64,000 bases of DNA from Auritidibacter ignavus (GTDB lineage Bacteria > Actinomycetota > Actinomycetes > Actinomycetales > Micrococcaceae): NCBI RefSeq assembly GCF_003703835.1, contig NZ_RDQR01000011.1:19141-83140 (forward strand), in the 5' to 3' direction. Position numbers and translations under genes: made by a program. This document shows positions 1-9,636 of the stretch, piece after piece (the first letter of the stretch is position 1; each line of letters opens with the position of its first letter). A model generated the notes under the pieces. It saw only the letters and a list, made by a program, of their open reading frames with translations, was not told the DNA's origin and ran no database searches.

Positions 1-46
1 ACAGCCCCGAACACCAGAACCGATCGACCCTAGGAGAGTACTGACT

Positions 47-1555
47 GTGACTGCCACCTCCCAACGCCCCGCCAACCTGCCCGATCAGATCCGTCACTAC
101 ATCGGTGGCGAGTTCGTTGATTCCCTCGACGGCGACACGTTCGAGGTGCTCGACCCGGTCACCAACGAGACCTACATTAAGGCTTCCTCCGGGAAGAAAG
201 CAGATATCGACCGTGCCGTGGCTACCGCCAAGGACGCTTTCACCAACGGCCCCTGGCCGACTATGCTGCCACGCGAACGCTCCCGCGTGTTACACAAGAT
301 CGCCGATGTGGTCGAATCCCGCGGTGACGAGCTGGCCGCCATGGAATGTTTCGACACCGGTCTACCGATTACCCAGGCTCTGGGCCAGGCCCGTCGTGCC
401 GCCGAGAACTTCCGGTTCTTCGCCGACCTAATTGTCGCCCAGCACGATAACGCCTTCAAGGTGCCGGGCCGCCAGGCCAACTACGTCAACCGCAAGCCGA
501 TCGGTGTGGCCGGGCTGATCACCCCGTGGAATACCCCGTTCATGCTGGAATCCTGGAAGCTCGGCCCGGCCATTGCCACCGGGAATACCGTGGTGCTCAA
601 GCCGGCCGAATTCACCCCGCTGTCAGCGTCGCTGTGGCCGGGCATCTTTGAAGAGGCCGGACTACCGACCGGTGTGTTCAACATGGTCCAGGGTTTCGGT
701 GAAGAAGGTTTCGCCGGTGACTCGCTGGTCAAGCATCCCGACGTTCCGCTGATCTCCTTCACTGGTGAATCGAAGACCGGTGAGATCATCTACGCCAACG
801 CCGCCCCCTATCTGAAGGGTCTGTCCATGGAGCTGGGCGGTAAATCCCCGGCCGTGGTCTTCGACGATGCCGATCTGCAGACCGCAATTGACGCGACCAT
901 TTTCGGGGTGTTCTCCCTGAACGGTGAACGCTGCACGGCCGGCTCCCGCATCCTGGTGCAGCGCGGGATCTACGATGAGTTCGTTCAGCGCTACGCCGCC
1001 CAGGCCAAGCGGGTCACGGTGGGTGTGCCCTCAGAGAAGACCACCGAGGTCGGCGCCCTGGTCCACCCCGAGCACTTCGAGAAAGTCATGTCCTATGTGG
1101 AGATCGGCAAGAACGAAGCCAACCTGGTCGCCGGTGGCTCCCGTCCCGAGCAGTTCCCCGACGGCAATTTCGTTCAGCCCACCGTTTTCGCCGATGTCTC
1201 CCCGGACGCCCGGATCTTCCAGGAAGAAATCTTCGGCCCCGTGGTGGCCATTACGCCCTTCGACACCGAAGAAGAAGCCCTTCAGCTGGCCAATAACACC
1301 AAGTACGGTCTGGCCGCCTACATCTGGACCAACGATCTGAAGCGCGCCCACAATTTTGCCCAACACGTTGAGGCCGGCATGGTGTGGTTGAACTCTAATA
1401 ACGTCCGCGACCTGCGTACCCCCTTTGGCGGGGTCAAGGCCTCCGGCCTGGGCCAAGAGGGCGGTTACCGCTCCATCGACTTCTACACCGACCAGCAGGC
1501 CGTGCACATCAACCTCGGCGAAGTCCACAACCCGGTCTTCGGCAAGCAGGACTAA
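47..1555 (+). CDS. hpaE: 5-carboxymethyl-2-hydroxymuconate semialdehyde dehydrogenase
   Basis: NAD-dependent aldehyde dehydrogenase that oxidises the ring-cleavage product of homoprotocatechuate in the cytoplasm. The 502-aa length is normal for the family. The catalytic cysteine is Cys296 in the context NGERCTAGS, and the general-base glutamate is Glu262 in MELGGKSP. The GTG start is preceded by AGGAG about ten bases upstream. It is the first gene visible in an hpa-type operon and is followed after 49 bases by the ring-cleavage dioxygenase, which sets its substrate. The isomerase and decarboxylase steps (HpaF, HpaG) are not in the window and may lie upstream of base 1. The family call is secure; the exact substrate rests on the neighbours. 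Confidence 0.88.
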   Translation: MTATSQRPANLPDQIRHYIGGEFVDSLDGDTFEVLDPVTNETYIKASSGKKADIDRAVATAKDAFTNGPWPTMLPRERSRVLHKIADVVESRGDELAAMECFDTGLPITQALGQARRAAENFRFFADLIVAQHDNAFKVPGRQANYVNRKPIGVAGLITPWNTPFMLESWKLGPAIATGNTVVLKPAEFTPLSASLWPGIFEEAGLPTGVFNMVQGFGEEGFAGDSLVKHPDVPLISFTGESKTGEIIYANAAPYLKGLSMELGGKSPAVVFDDADLQTAIDATIFGVFSLNGERCTAGSRILVQRGIYDEFVQRYAAQAKRVTVGVPSEKTTEVGALVHPEHFEKVMSYVEIGKNEANLVAGGSRPEQFPDGNFVQPTVFADVSPDARIFQEEIFGPVVAITPFDTEEEALQLANNTKYGLAAYIWTNDLKRAHNFAQHVEAGMVWLNSNNVRDLRTPFGGVKASGLGQEGGYRSIDFYTDQQAVHINLGEVHNPVFGKQD

Positions 1556-1604
1556 GTGCACCCCAGGCCGCTGACCCGTCGTGAGCACAGAAAGAACAGA
1601 GACC

Positions 1605-2765
1605 ATGACTGATATGAAGGATCGCACGCTGACCTCCTCGGGATTCTACGTCTCCCAGGAGACCCCGATTCAGACCGATAACCCCATCCCCAGCCCGAGC
1701 GTGGAAGCACCCGATGTATTGCGGTGCGCCTCGATGGAACTGGTCGTCACCGACCTGGCCGCCTCTCGCGAGTTCTACGTGGACGTGCTCGGTTTGGTGG
1801 TCACCGATGAAGATGAGCACACCATCTACCTACGGTCGATGGAAGAGTTCATCCACCACAACCTGATCCTGCGCGCCGGCCAGGTGCCCGCGGTGGCGGC
1901 ATTTTCCTACCGCGTGCGCACCCCGGAGGACCTCGACAAAGCCGTGGCCTTCTACGAAGAACTCGGCTGCCGGGTCGAACGCAAAAAGGACGGGTTCGTC
2001 AAGGGCCTGGGTGACTCGGTGCGCGTGGAAGACCCACTGGGCTTCCCCTATGAGTTCTTCCACGAGGTCGAGCACGTCGAGCGTCTGGCCTGGCGCTACG
2101 ACCTCTACAGCCCCGGGGCCCTGGTGCGTCTGGACCACTTCAACCAGATCACCCCCGATGTCCCCCGGGCAGCCCGCTACATGCAGGATCTAGGCTTCCG
2201 CGTCACCGAGGATATTCAGGACGAACACGGCGTGGTCTATGCCGCCTGGATGCGACGCAAACCCACCGTGCACGACACCGCCATGACCGGCGGTGACGGC
2301 CCGCGGATGCACCACGTGGCCTTTTCCACCCACGAGAAGCACAACATTCTGGCCATCTGCGACAAGATGGGGGCCTTACGCATCTCCGACCGCATTGAGC
2401 GTGGCCCGGGACGGCACGGTGTCTCCAATGCCTTCTACCTCTACCTGCGTGACCCGGATGGCCACCGCGTGGAGATCTACACCCAGGACTACTACACCGG
2501 CGACCCGGACAACCCGGTGGTCACCTGGGATGTGCACGACAACCAGCGACGTGACTTCTGGGGCAACCCGGTTGTACCCTCCTGGTACACCGACGGTTCC
2601 CTGGTCCTGGACTTGGACGGCAATCCGCAGCCGTTGACCAGCCGAGAAGAAGACTCCGAAATGGAGGTCACCATCGGCGCCGACGGCTTCTCCTATACCC
2701 GCGAATCCGGTGAAGAAATGCCCGACTGGAAGAAAGGCGAATATAAGCTGGGCAACCAGCTCTAG
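1605..2765 (+). CDS. hpaD: 3,4-dihydroxyphenylacetate 2,3-dioxygenase
   Basis: Extradiol dioxygenase of the vicinal-oxygen-chelate fold that opens the homoprotocatechuate ring. It resembles the Arthrobacter MndD and Brevibacterium HPCD enzymes, which use Mn(II) or Fe(II). Two VOC modules are visible, at about residues 40-150 and 170-310. Metal-ligand candidates are His178 in RLDHFNQ, one of His236/His237 in MHHVAF, and Glu290 in HRVEIYT. The chosen ATG has a purine-rich AGAAAG stretch upstream; an in-frame GTG at 1581 would add eight residues. The dehydrogenase before it and the hydratase and aldolase after it complete the meta-cleavage pathway. Confidence 0.9.
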   Translation: MTDMKDRTLTSSGFYVSQETPIQTDNPIPSPSVEAPDVLRCASMELVVTDLAASREFYVDVLGLVVTDEDEHTIYLRSMEEFIHHNLILRAGQVPAVAAFSYRVRTPEDLDKAVAFYEELGCRVERKKDGFVKGLGDSVRVEDPLGFPYEFFHEVEHVERLAWRYDLYSPGALVRLDHFNQITPDVPRAARYMQDLGFRVTEDIQDEHGVVYAAWMRRKPTVHDTAMTGGDGPRMHHVAFSTHEKHNILAICDKMGALRISDRIERGPGRHGVSNAFYLYLRDPDGHRVEIYTQDYYTGDPDNPVVTWDVHDNQRRDFWGNPVVPSWYTDGSLVLDLDGNPQPLTSREEDSEMEVTIGADGFSYTRESGEEMPDWKKGEYKLGNQL

Positions 2766-2804
2766 ACTGAAAGACAGTCCCCCCACGCTGGAAGGAATCA
2801 TCGT

Positions 2805-4214
2805 ATGAGCACCACCGAGAATTTCTCCACCGTTCTGGCCGAGTTGCGCGACCAGCTACCTGCCGATGCGGTGGTGGACGATCCCCGGGCGTTGAGTGTG
2901 TATCAATACGATCGTTCCGGACATCTCAGCGACACTGTGCCCTCAGCTGCGGTCTTCCCCCGCACCGTCGAGGAGGTTCAGCACATCGCACGGGTGTGCT
3001 TCCACCATCGGATCCCGATGGTGCCTCGTGGCGCGGGGACCGGGCTGGCCGGCTCGGCCATCGGCAGCAGTGGCGAGATCATGGTCTGCACCGACCGGAT
3101 GAACCAGATCCTGCAACTGCAACCCGAAAACCGTTTGGTCACCGTCCAGCCGGGCATCCTCAACGGAGAACTCAACACCTACCTGGCCACCCAGGGCTTC
3201 TGGTGGCCACCGGACCCGGCCTCCAAAGACATCTCCACCGTGGGTGGCAATATCTCCATGAATGCCGGAGGGTTGCTCTGCGCCAAATATGGGGTCACCC
3301 GTGAAGCGGTGCTGTCGCTGCAGGTCGTGCTCGCCGACGGGTCACTGATCACCGTCGGACACCAGACCGTCAAAGGCGTCACCGGCTACGACTTGTGCGC
3401 GCTGCTGATCGGATCCGAAGGCACCCTGGGCATCATCGTCGAGGCCACCCTGAAAATCCGGCCCCTCACCCCGGGTAGCACCGTGACTCTCGGCGCCTCG
3501 TTCCCGACCGTGACCGATGCGGCAGAGGCCGCCTCAGCGGTCACCCGCCACGGCCACACCCCGGCGATGATGGAGCTACTCGATGACCTCACCGTGGCGT
3601 TGGTGACAGAACACACCGGCGAAAACTTCGGCTCCGGCAACTCCTTCCTGCTAATCCAAACCGACGGGCCGGCTGCCGCAACCGAAGCCGAAGAGATTGG
3701 GGCGATCCTCACCGACCACCAGGCCGAGCTGACCATCACCAACGACCCGGAAGAATCCCAGCGCCTGGTCGGTATCCGTCGCAGTGTCTTCCCCTCTCTG
3801 GAGGCCAAAGGACAGCTACTGGTCGAAGATATTGCCGTGCCCCGGTCCACAATGGCCGAAGCCTTCGCCCGAATTCGCGACCTCGAACAATCCTCCGGGA
3901 TCAAAATCCCCACCGCCTGCCACGCCGGAGACGGCAACCTGCACCCGGTATTTGTCGTCGAAGGTCAAGACCACGGCCAGAACCGCGAGGTGCCCGAGGC
4001 CATCTGGGACGTAGCCGGACAGGTCTTTACCATGGCCCTGGAATTGGGTGGCACCCTCACCGGTGAACACGGGGTGGGCGTGCTGAAATCCCGGTGGCTG
4101 CCCGACGAGCTGGGTGACGTGCAGTACCGGCTGCAACAGAACATCAAAGCCGCCTTCGACCCCCACAACCTGATGAACCCGGGTAAAGTCTTTCGCCCGG
4201 CACCCACCGCCTAA
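2805..4214 (+). CDS. FAD-linked oxidase of the GlcD / D-2-hydroxyacid dehydrogenase family
   Basis: Flavoprotein of 469 aa with an N-terminal FAD-binding type 4 domain (PRGAGTGLAGS near residue 70, GGNISMNAGG near 148) and a C-terminal FAD-oxidase domain ending in GEHGVG and NPGKVF. The family oxidises 2-hydroxyacids such as glycolate, D-lactate or D-2-hydroxyglutarate. It sits 39 bases after hpaD and 9 bases before hpaH, so it is co-transcribed with the homoprotocatechuate genes, yet no standard step of that pathway needs it. A 3,4-dihydroxymandelate-type side-chain hydroxyacid is one possible substrate; this is inference. A second family member, at 35928-37316, sits in a glycolate operon. 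Confidence 0.8.
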   Translation: MSTTENFSTVLAELRDQLPADAVVDDPRALSVYQYDRSGHLSDTVPSAAVFPRTVEEVQHIARVCFHHRIPMVPRGAGTGLAGSAIGSSGEIMVCTDRMNQILQLQPENRLVTVQPGILNGELNTYLATQGFWWPPDPASKDISTVGGNISMNAGGLLCAKYGVTREAVLSLQVVLADGSLITVGHQTVKGVTGYDLCALLIGSEGTLGIIVEATLKIRPLTPGSTVTLGASFPTVTDAAEAASAVTRHGHTPAMMELLDDLTVALVTEHTGENFGSGNSFLLIQTDGPAAATEAEEIGAILTDHQAELTITNDPEESQRLVGIRRSVFPSLEAKGQLLVEDIAVPRSTMAEAFARIRDLEQSSGIKIPTACHAGDGNLHPVFVVEGQDHGQNREVPEAIWDVAGQVFTMALELGGTLTGEHGVGVLKSRWLPDELGDVQYRLQQNIKAAFDPHNLMNPGKVFRPAPTA

Positions 4215-4223
4215 GGACAGCCC

Positions 4224-5009
4224 ATGTTGGATCACCAGACCCACACTGCGATCGCCGATGAACTCCACCGGGCCAACCGAGACCGCACCCCGGTCCCGCT
4301 CCTGACCGCCCGATACCCGGACATGGTGATTGAAGACTCCTACGCCATTCAAAAAATCTGGGCCGAACGCCAGGTCGAAGCCGGCCGCCACCCGGTCGGA
4401 CACAAGATCGGGCTGACCTCCAAGGCCATGCAGGACGCCACCGGCATCGACGAGCCCGACTACGGGGTGATCTTCGATGACCAGGTCTTCGACTCCGGCC
4501 ATGTCTACCAGTGGGAGAACTACACCCACCCGCGCATTGAAATGGAATTGGCCTTCGTGCTCCACCAGGACCTCGAAGGCCCCGGCGTGACCCTCTTTGA
4601 TGTGCTACGGGCCACCGAATACGTGGTGCCGGCTCTGGAAGTGCTCGACTCTCGGATCGAGATGCAGGGCCGTACGATTATCGACACCATCTCCGATAAC
4701 GCCGCACTGGGTTCGATGGTCATCGGCGGCCGGCCGGTCTCCCCGGATGCGGTGGACCTACGCTGGGTGGCCGGTGCGCTGTGGCGTAACCAAGAGATTA
4801 TTGAAACCGGGGTCTCCTCGGGAGTGTTGAACCACCCCGGCAATGGCGTGCACTGGCTGGCCAATCGGATCGCCGGTCATGGCGACCACCTGGTTGCCGG
4901 AGAAATCGTTCTCGCCGGGTCCTTCACCCGTCCGATGTGGGTCTACCAGAACGACACGGTCTATGCCGATTACGGTGCATTGGGAGTCGTGACATGTCAC
5001 TTCGCGTAA
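4224..5009 (+). CDS. hpaH: 2-oxo-hept-4-ene-1,7-dioate hydratase
   Basis: Hydratase of the HpaH/MhpD family, part of the fumarylacetoacetate-hydrolase-like fold, with the usual length of 261 aa. It adds water to 2-oxohept-4-enedioate to give the substrate of the next enzyme. Visible family features are KIGLTSKAMQ near residue 55, the acidic segment PRIEMELAF near residue 108 that contributes metal ligands, and a glycine-rich C-terminus. It starts nine bases after the FAD oxidase gene, and its last 16 bases overlap the aldolase start, which suggests coupled translation. Confidence 0.88.
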   Translation: MLDHQTHTAIADELHRANRDRTPVPLLTARYPDMVIEDSYAIQKIWAERQVEAGRHPVGHKIGLTSKAMQDATGIDEPDYGVIFDDQVFDSGHVYQWENYTHPRIEMELAFVLHQDLEGPGVTLFDVLRATEYVVPALEVLDSRIEMQGRTIIDTISDNAALGSMVIGGRPVSPDAVDLRWVAGALWRNQEIIETGVSSGVLNHPGNGVHWLANRIAGHGDHLVAGEIVLAGSFTRPMWVYQNDTVYADYGALGVVTCHFA

Positions 5010-5851
5010 AACAACTCCTCGCCCAAGACCCTGCCACCAGTGGCCTATTGCCCGGGGCGCTACCCAGCCTGCGGGATCTGTTCCCCGCCCAGAGCGGCAA
5101 ACCCGACCAGCACGGCCTCATCGTCGGGATCTTCGTCTCTTCCGGTGACGCCGGGGTTGCCGAAATCTGTGCCGGGGCCGGATTCGATTACCTGCTCATC
5201 GACGGCGAGCACTCTCCGCTGAGTCTAGAATCCATCCAGTCCCAGCTGCGCGCCATCGCCGGTTACCCGGTGCTCTCGGTGGTTCGGGTGCCGCATAACG
5301 ACCCGGTGTTGATCAAGCAATACCTGGATCTGGGCGTGCAATCACTGATTGTGCCCATGGTCGACACCCCCGACCAAGCCCGGGCGGCTGCTTCGGCGGT
5401 GGCCTACCCGCCGGACGGGGTCCGCGGCCTCGGCTCGGCCCTGGCCCGCTCAGGTCGCTGGTCCAGGATCCCCGACTACTTGGCGCGGGCCCGCCACACC
5501 CTGACCCTGTTGGTCCAGATCGAATCCCACACCGCGGTCAACCACGCCGCTGAGATTCTGGCCACCGACGGTGTTGACGGAGTCTTCATCGGCCCCTCGG
5601 ATCTCTCCGCCTCGATGGGGCTGCTGGGCCGCCAAACCCACCCGGACGTGGTTGCCGCCGTCAAGCACGTCATGGCCGAAGCGAATGCGGTCGGCAAGAT
5701 CGTGGGGGTCAACGCGTTCCACGCCGATCAGGCTCGCGACTACGTGGCCGCCGGGGCCGACTTCGTCAACGTCTCCGCCGATGTGGCGATCCTGGCCCGC
5801 GGAACCGAGAAGCTGGTGGCAGAGTGGGGGATCGAACAGGAAGCGCCGTGA
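4994..5851 (+). CDS. hpaI: 4-hydroxy-2-oxoheptanedioate aldolase
   Basis: Class II pyruvate aldolase of the HpcH/HpaI family. It splits 4-hydroxy-2-oxoheptane-1,7-dioate into pyruvate and succinic semialdehyde. Family marks include LIDGEHSP near residue 70, YLDLGVQSLIVPMVD near residue 115, the arginine-rich AYPPDGVRGLGSA and GPSDLSASMG. The ATG at 4994 (MSLRVKQLL) lies inside the end of hpaH; an in-frame start at 4937 would lengthen the overlap and looks unlikely. At 285 aa it is slightly longer than the enteric enzyme. Its stop codon overlaps the GTG of the AraC-type regulator. Confidence 0.88.
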   Translation: MSLRVKQLLAQDPATSGLLPGALPSLRDLFPAQSGKPDQHGLIVGIFVSSGDAGVAEICAGAGFDYLLIDGEHSPLSLESIQSQLRAIAGYPVLSVVRVPHNDPVLIKQYLDLGVQSLIVPMVDTPDQARAAASAVAYPPDGVRGLGSALARSGRWSRIPDYLARARHTLTLLVQIESHTAVNHAAEILATDGVDGVFIGPSDLSASMGLLGRQTHPDVVAAVKHVMAEANAVGKIVGVNAFHADQARDYVAAGADFVNVSADVAILARGTEKLVAEWGIEQEAP

Positions 5852-6825
5852 CTGTCGCACCTGATCACCGGTTCGGCGCCTGTCAGCATCCGGGGCCACA
5901 CAAGCACTTGAGCCTGGCCCAGTGGACCGAGGCCATCTCCCACAGCTTCCACAACCTGACCATCACCGCAGACGACCCGCAGGCGTTTCGGGCCGGGCGC
6001 CGGCAGGCGCTACTGGGAGAGATCCTGCTGGTGGATATGGCCACCGACGCCCACCGGGTGTGCCAGCCGCACGTTGTGCCCGAGAACACCCAACCGGCCA
6101 TGTGTAAGCTTTCGTTGCAGATCGAGGGACAATCCCAGCTGACCCAGGACTGCCGGACCACAGTGCTGGCCCCCGGGGATTTGGCCCTGTACGTCACCCA
6201 CCGGCCCTACGAGCTGGTCTTCAACCGGCCCCAGCGCTCGCTGGTGATGCAGTTCCCCCAAGAGTATCTGCACCTGGTGCAAGAACAAGTCTCTCTGGTC
6301 ACCGCCACACCGGTCAGTCGCGAACACGGACTGGGTCGGGTGGTGGTGCCACTATTTGAAAACCTGGTGAACAACTTGCAGATCCTGCATACCCCCAGCG
6401 CGCTGTCGCTGGTGCGTTCATCCTTGCAGATGCTGGTCACCATCCTGTTGGAGGCGTCCAAGGCCCAAGGACGTGACACCAGTGAGAATCCGCTGTTTCA
6501 TCTCGCGACCGCCTATATCGAAGACCACCTGGGCGATGCGGAGCTGGGGCCACAACGCATTGCCGAGCACTTCTACGTCTCCGTCCGCCAGCTCTATGCC
6601 CGCTTCGCCGAGCACGGCACCACGGTCAGCACCATGATTCGCGACCTGCGGTTGCACCGGATCCGCGACGATCTCGCCGATCCGGTGCATGCCTCCGAGA
6701 CCGTGCAACAGATCAGTACCCGCTACGGGATTCACGACGCCTCGCAGGTCTCCAAGCTGTTCAAACAGGCCTTTGGCGAATCGCCCTCGGCCTACCGGGC
6801 CCGGGTTAAGAACCCAGGTGCGTGA
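5848..6825 (+). CDS. AraC-family regulator, FeaR-like, of the aromatic/amine genes
   Basis: Transcription factor of 325 aa. Residues about 20-200 form an AraC-binding-like sensing domain of the type found in FeaR. Residues about 225-320 form two helix-turn-helix motifs (LGPQRIAEHFYVSVRQLY; ISTRYGIHDASQVSKLFKQAF). The GTG start overlaps the hpaI stop by four bases (GTGA), so it is the last gene of the hpa operon. Its 3' end overlaps the convergent amine oxidase gene by 20 bases. In E. coli FeaR activates tyramine/phenylethylamine oxidation, which fits the amine oxidase and permease next door. That role is inferred. Confidence 0.82.
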   Translation: MTVAPDHRFGACQHPGPHKHLSLAQWTEAISHSFHNLTITADDPQAFRAGRRQALLGEILLVDMATDAHRVCQPHVVPENTQPAMCKLSLQIEGQSQLTQDCRTTVLAPGDLALYVTHRPYELVFNRPQRSLVMQFPQEYLHLVQEQVSLVTATPVSREHGLGRVVVPLFENLVNNLQILHTPSALSLVRSSLQMLVTILLEASKAQGRDTSENPLFHLATAYIEDHLGDAELGPQRIAEHFYVSVRQLYARFAEHGTTVSTMIRDLRLHRIRDDLADPVHASETVQQISTRYGIHDASQVSKLFKQAFGESPSAYRARVKNPGA

Positions 6826-8140
6826 TCAGCTTCCGGGCGGTGGTCAGTCCCGACTCCAGGGCCCCGTCCACGCACACCCCGCGCCAGCCACGAGCAAACT
6901 CAGAGCCGGCAAAGACCACCGGGGGCTCGAGCCGTTCGAAGTGGTGCCAGGCATCGGTGAACTGCCCGGTGCGTAACGTGCCCCAGGCTTGGCCCGACCA
7001 TGGGTCGTTCTGCCAGTCGTGACCGGTAGACTCCACCACCTCGAGGTCATCCCGCCAGTAGTCGAGAATCCGCTGGGCATCAGCGGTGGACTCCAGATCC
7101 ACGGCCGAGGCCTCCGGGCCGAAGCCGACCAGGATGGTATCGCCTTCGGGGGTGAAGTATTCCGAGCGGATACAGGCCATCGGCGCCGGGTAGGGCGCAT
7201 AGGCCAGTAGCTTGTGCCGGTCCTTGACCTTGAACCAGATTTTCGCCCCCGAGGTGTTCCACCCCTGCTCGATGGTCGCGGTGATCGTCTCGGGTAGCTC
7301 AGGGGTGAAACGGATGGTGCGCAACGCACCCGCCGGGACGGTGACGATCACCGCGCTGGCCTCGCGCACCTCACCGGTGGCCAGCGTTACCCGGGCGCTG
7401 TGCCCGTCGTGGTCGACGGCAGTGACCGGGGTATTGAGGCGAATCGGGCAGTTCAGCTCGGCCGCCATCGGCTCGTAGAGGGCCTTCATTCCATTGACCA
7501 GTTTGTACTTCAGGGTGATGTCATCCAACAGACGAAGCCGGTGATCCGAGAGCGCGACCCAGTGTTTGGCCATCAGCGCCGACCCGGTGTGGGGCGAGCC
7601 CACGTACCCGGCCGACCAGTAGGCATCGACCAGATCGATTTGCTCCTGAGTGAAAGTTCCGCTGGCTCGCACCGCGTCCAACACCGAGGCTTGGTCGTCG
7701 GCCAGGAACTGCTCGCGCAACGATGCGGGCCCGTCGAACTGCTCGGAGAGGATCCAGAGGGGGTCATAGGGGTGAGGGAAGTACTGCTCCGAGCGGGCAA
7801 AGATCTCGGCCATCAGGGGCTGAATCGTCCGATCCAGATCCTGTAGGGTGCCCTGATGCGTGGTGTCTTGCGAATTCCAGTACACCTGCTCGGGTTCCGG
7901 GGAGGCGACGAGCGGTTGTTGGTAGCGGGTGATTTCCTGCCAAACATGAGTTTGGAACCAGTGCACCCACGTCGCGCCGAGCTCAATCGCGCGCCCCATG
8001 CGCTCATCGGTCCAGGCTCGTCCACCGACCCGGTCGCGGGCCTCGACGATCTCGCACGAGATCCCGGCGGACTCTAATTCGCGGGCGGCACGCAATCCGG
8101 CGAAACCGGCCCCAATAATCACAACGTGTGGTTCAGTCAT
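6806..8140 (-). CDS. Flavin monoamine oxidase
   Basis: FAD-dependent amine oxidase of 444 aa. The N-terminus has the dinucleotide-binding motif VVIIGAGFAGL and the family motif EARDRVGGRAWTD; the C-terminus has the FAD-contacting stretch FARGWRGVCVDGALESG. It would convert a primary amine to the aldehyde with release of ammonia and H2O2. The ATG is at 8140, with GGAAAGGA upstream; a start at 8164 would bury that site. It overlaps the permease stop by eight bases, so permease and oxidase form one operon read right to left. Beside the homoprotocatechuate genes, likely substrates are tyramine or dopamine, by inference. Confidence 0.83.
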   Translation of the reverse strand: MTEPHVVIIGAGFAGLRAARELESAGISCEIVEARDRVGGRAWTDERMGRAIELGATWVHWFQTHVWQEITRYQQPLVASPEPEQVYWNSQDTTHQGTLQDLDRTIQPLMAEIFARSEQYFPHPYDPLWILSEQFDGPASLREQFLADDQASVLDAVRASGTFTQEQIDLVDAYWSAGYVGSPHTGSALMAKHWVALSDHRLRLLDDITLKYKLVNGMKALYEPMAAELNCPIRLNTPVTAVDHDGHSARVTLATGEVREASAVIVTVPAGALRTIRFTPELPETITATIEQGWNTSGAKIWFKVKDRHKLLAYAPYPAPMACIRSEYFTPEGDTILVGFGPEASAVDLESTADAQRILDYWRDDLEVVESTGHDWQNDPWSGQAWGTLRTGQFTDAWHHFERLEPPVVFAGSEFARGWRGVCVDGALESGLTTARKLITHLGS

Positions 8141-9602
8141 GGTGTTCCTTTCCGACGGTGACAAGTTCGGCTGGTGCGCCCGGCACGTCCTCGGGTTCGC
8201 GACGTCGTAGCACCTCGCCCCAGAGCAACCCGAGCACTCCGGAGCCGAGAATGATGCCGGGCATGATGAAGATCAGCGAGGAGCCCTCCTCAGCGTCGAT
8301 CATCACATCGAAATTGGCCAAGATCAGGATGAACACCACCGCCAGCCCGAGGGCCGCTAGGGCCGGGGCGATGATGCGCACCCAGAGCCCGTAGCCGTGG
8401 GGGTGGCGGATAAACCAGGCCATGATCGCCACGGAGGTGACCGCTAAGAGGAAGACGAGCCCGAAAGCTGCGGCATTGGTCAGCCAGGTGAATAGCGTGA
8501 TGACCGGAAACAGCGGGCCGAGTTCGTGGCCGGTGCCGGCGATGGCGAAGCCGATCACGACCACCACGGCCAGGACTGACTGGGTGAGAGATCCGGCCAG
8601 CGGGGCGCCGGTGCCGGTGGTGGCTGCCAGCTGACGAGGTAGTACCCCGGAGCGGCCGAGGGAGAAAAAGTAGCGGGCGGCGGCATTATGAAAGGCCAAC
8701 AGTACGGCAATCAGGCTGGTGACGAACAGGATCGAGGCGAATTGGCCCAGCACGGGGCTGGTCTCGCTGAGCCACACGAAGACCAGATCGGGGCCGAGCT
8801 CGGCAGAACGCTCGACCACCTGCGAGGGGCCAATACCAATACCGAAGGCCCACGCGGAGAACGCGTAGAAGATCGCGATGGTGATCAGTGCAATGTAGGT
8901 GGCTCGGGCCACGGTGCGACGGGGGTCGGTGACCTCTTCGGAGTAGATCGCACCAGACTCAAAGCCCATAAAGGCCGCAATCCCAAAGGCCAACAGCACG
9001 CCGATACCGGGGGCAAAGAACTGATCGGGCGCAAAGGCATCAGCGGCGGCTCCCTCAGGTGCCACCGCAAGTGCCAGCACATCGACGATGATCACGACCA
9101 GGAACTCCAACGCGACGACCACGCCCAGCACCTTGGCGGATAGATCGATGGAGTTGATGCCCAGAATTGCGACCAGAGCCCAACAGAGCAGGGCCATCAG
9201 CCACCAGGACACCTCCAGGCCGGTGAGTTCTTGTAGCAGATTGGAGGAAGCAAACCCTACCAGACCGTAGAGCCCGATTTGCATCATGTTGTAGGAGACC
9301 AGGGCCAGAATGGCGGATGCAATACCTTGGCGGAGCCCCAGCCCGGCTGAGACATAGGCATAAAACGCTCCGGCATTGTGCAGGTGCCGGCTCATCGCGG
9401 CGAATCCCACCGCAAAGACGACCAGCAGCAATCCGAGCACGATATAGGTTTGTGGCACACCCAGCATGCCGGAGACCGCGTAGTTAGTTGGGATCCCGCC
9501 AGCCATCACCGTCAGTGGGGCGGAGGCGGCAATGATCACCAAGACCAGGGACACGGTACCGATCCGTCGGGGCGCGGGGGTGGTGTGGGTCGTGGTTGTC
9601 AT
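8133..9602 (-). CDS. APC-superfamily amine/amino-acid permease
   Basis: Integral membrane transporter of 489 aa with about twelve hydrophobic segments. It has the family feature of a glycine-rich first helix (PLTVMAGGIPTNYAVSG) and the sequence FMGFESGAIYSEEV near residue 210, typical of APC-family members. It is the first gene of the operon with the amine oxidase, which points to uptake of that enzyme's substrate. The ATG follows AAGGACAG. The divergent aldehyde dehydrogenase gene shares its 175-bp promoter region, which contains a CRP-type site. Confidence 0.85.
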   Translation of the reverse strand: MTTTTHTTPAPRRIGTVSLVLVIIAASAPLTVMAGGIPTNYAVSGMLGVPQTYIVLGLLLVVFAVGFAAMSRHLHNAGAFYAYVSAGLGLRQGIASAILALVSYNMMQIGLYGLVGFASSNLLQELTGLEVSWWLMALLCWALVAILGINSIDLSAKVLGVVVALEFLVVIIVDVLALAVAPEGAAADAFAPDQFFAPGIGVLLAFGIAAFMGFESGAIYSEEVTDPRRTVARATYIALITIAIFYAFSAWAFGIGIGPSQVVERSAELGPDLVFVWLSETSPVLGQFASILFVTSLIAVLLAFHNAAARYFFSLGRSGVLPRQLAATTGTGAPLAGSLTQSVLAVVVVIGFAIAGTGHELGPLFPVITLFTWLTNAAAFGLVFLLAVTSVAIMAWFIRHPHGYGLWVRIIAPALAALGLAVVFILILANFDVMIDAEEGSSLIFIMPGIILGSGVLGLLWGEVLRRREPEDVPGAPAELVTVGKEHHD

Positions 9603-9636
9603 GATCTGTCCTTCACTGGAAACTAGGTCTCTCTAG

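Noticed and set aside
1031..1627. 198-codon minus-strand frame opposite hpaE
   Set aside because: It lies opposite a well-supported dehydrogenase gene and has no homology-like features.
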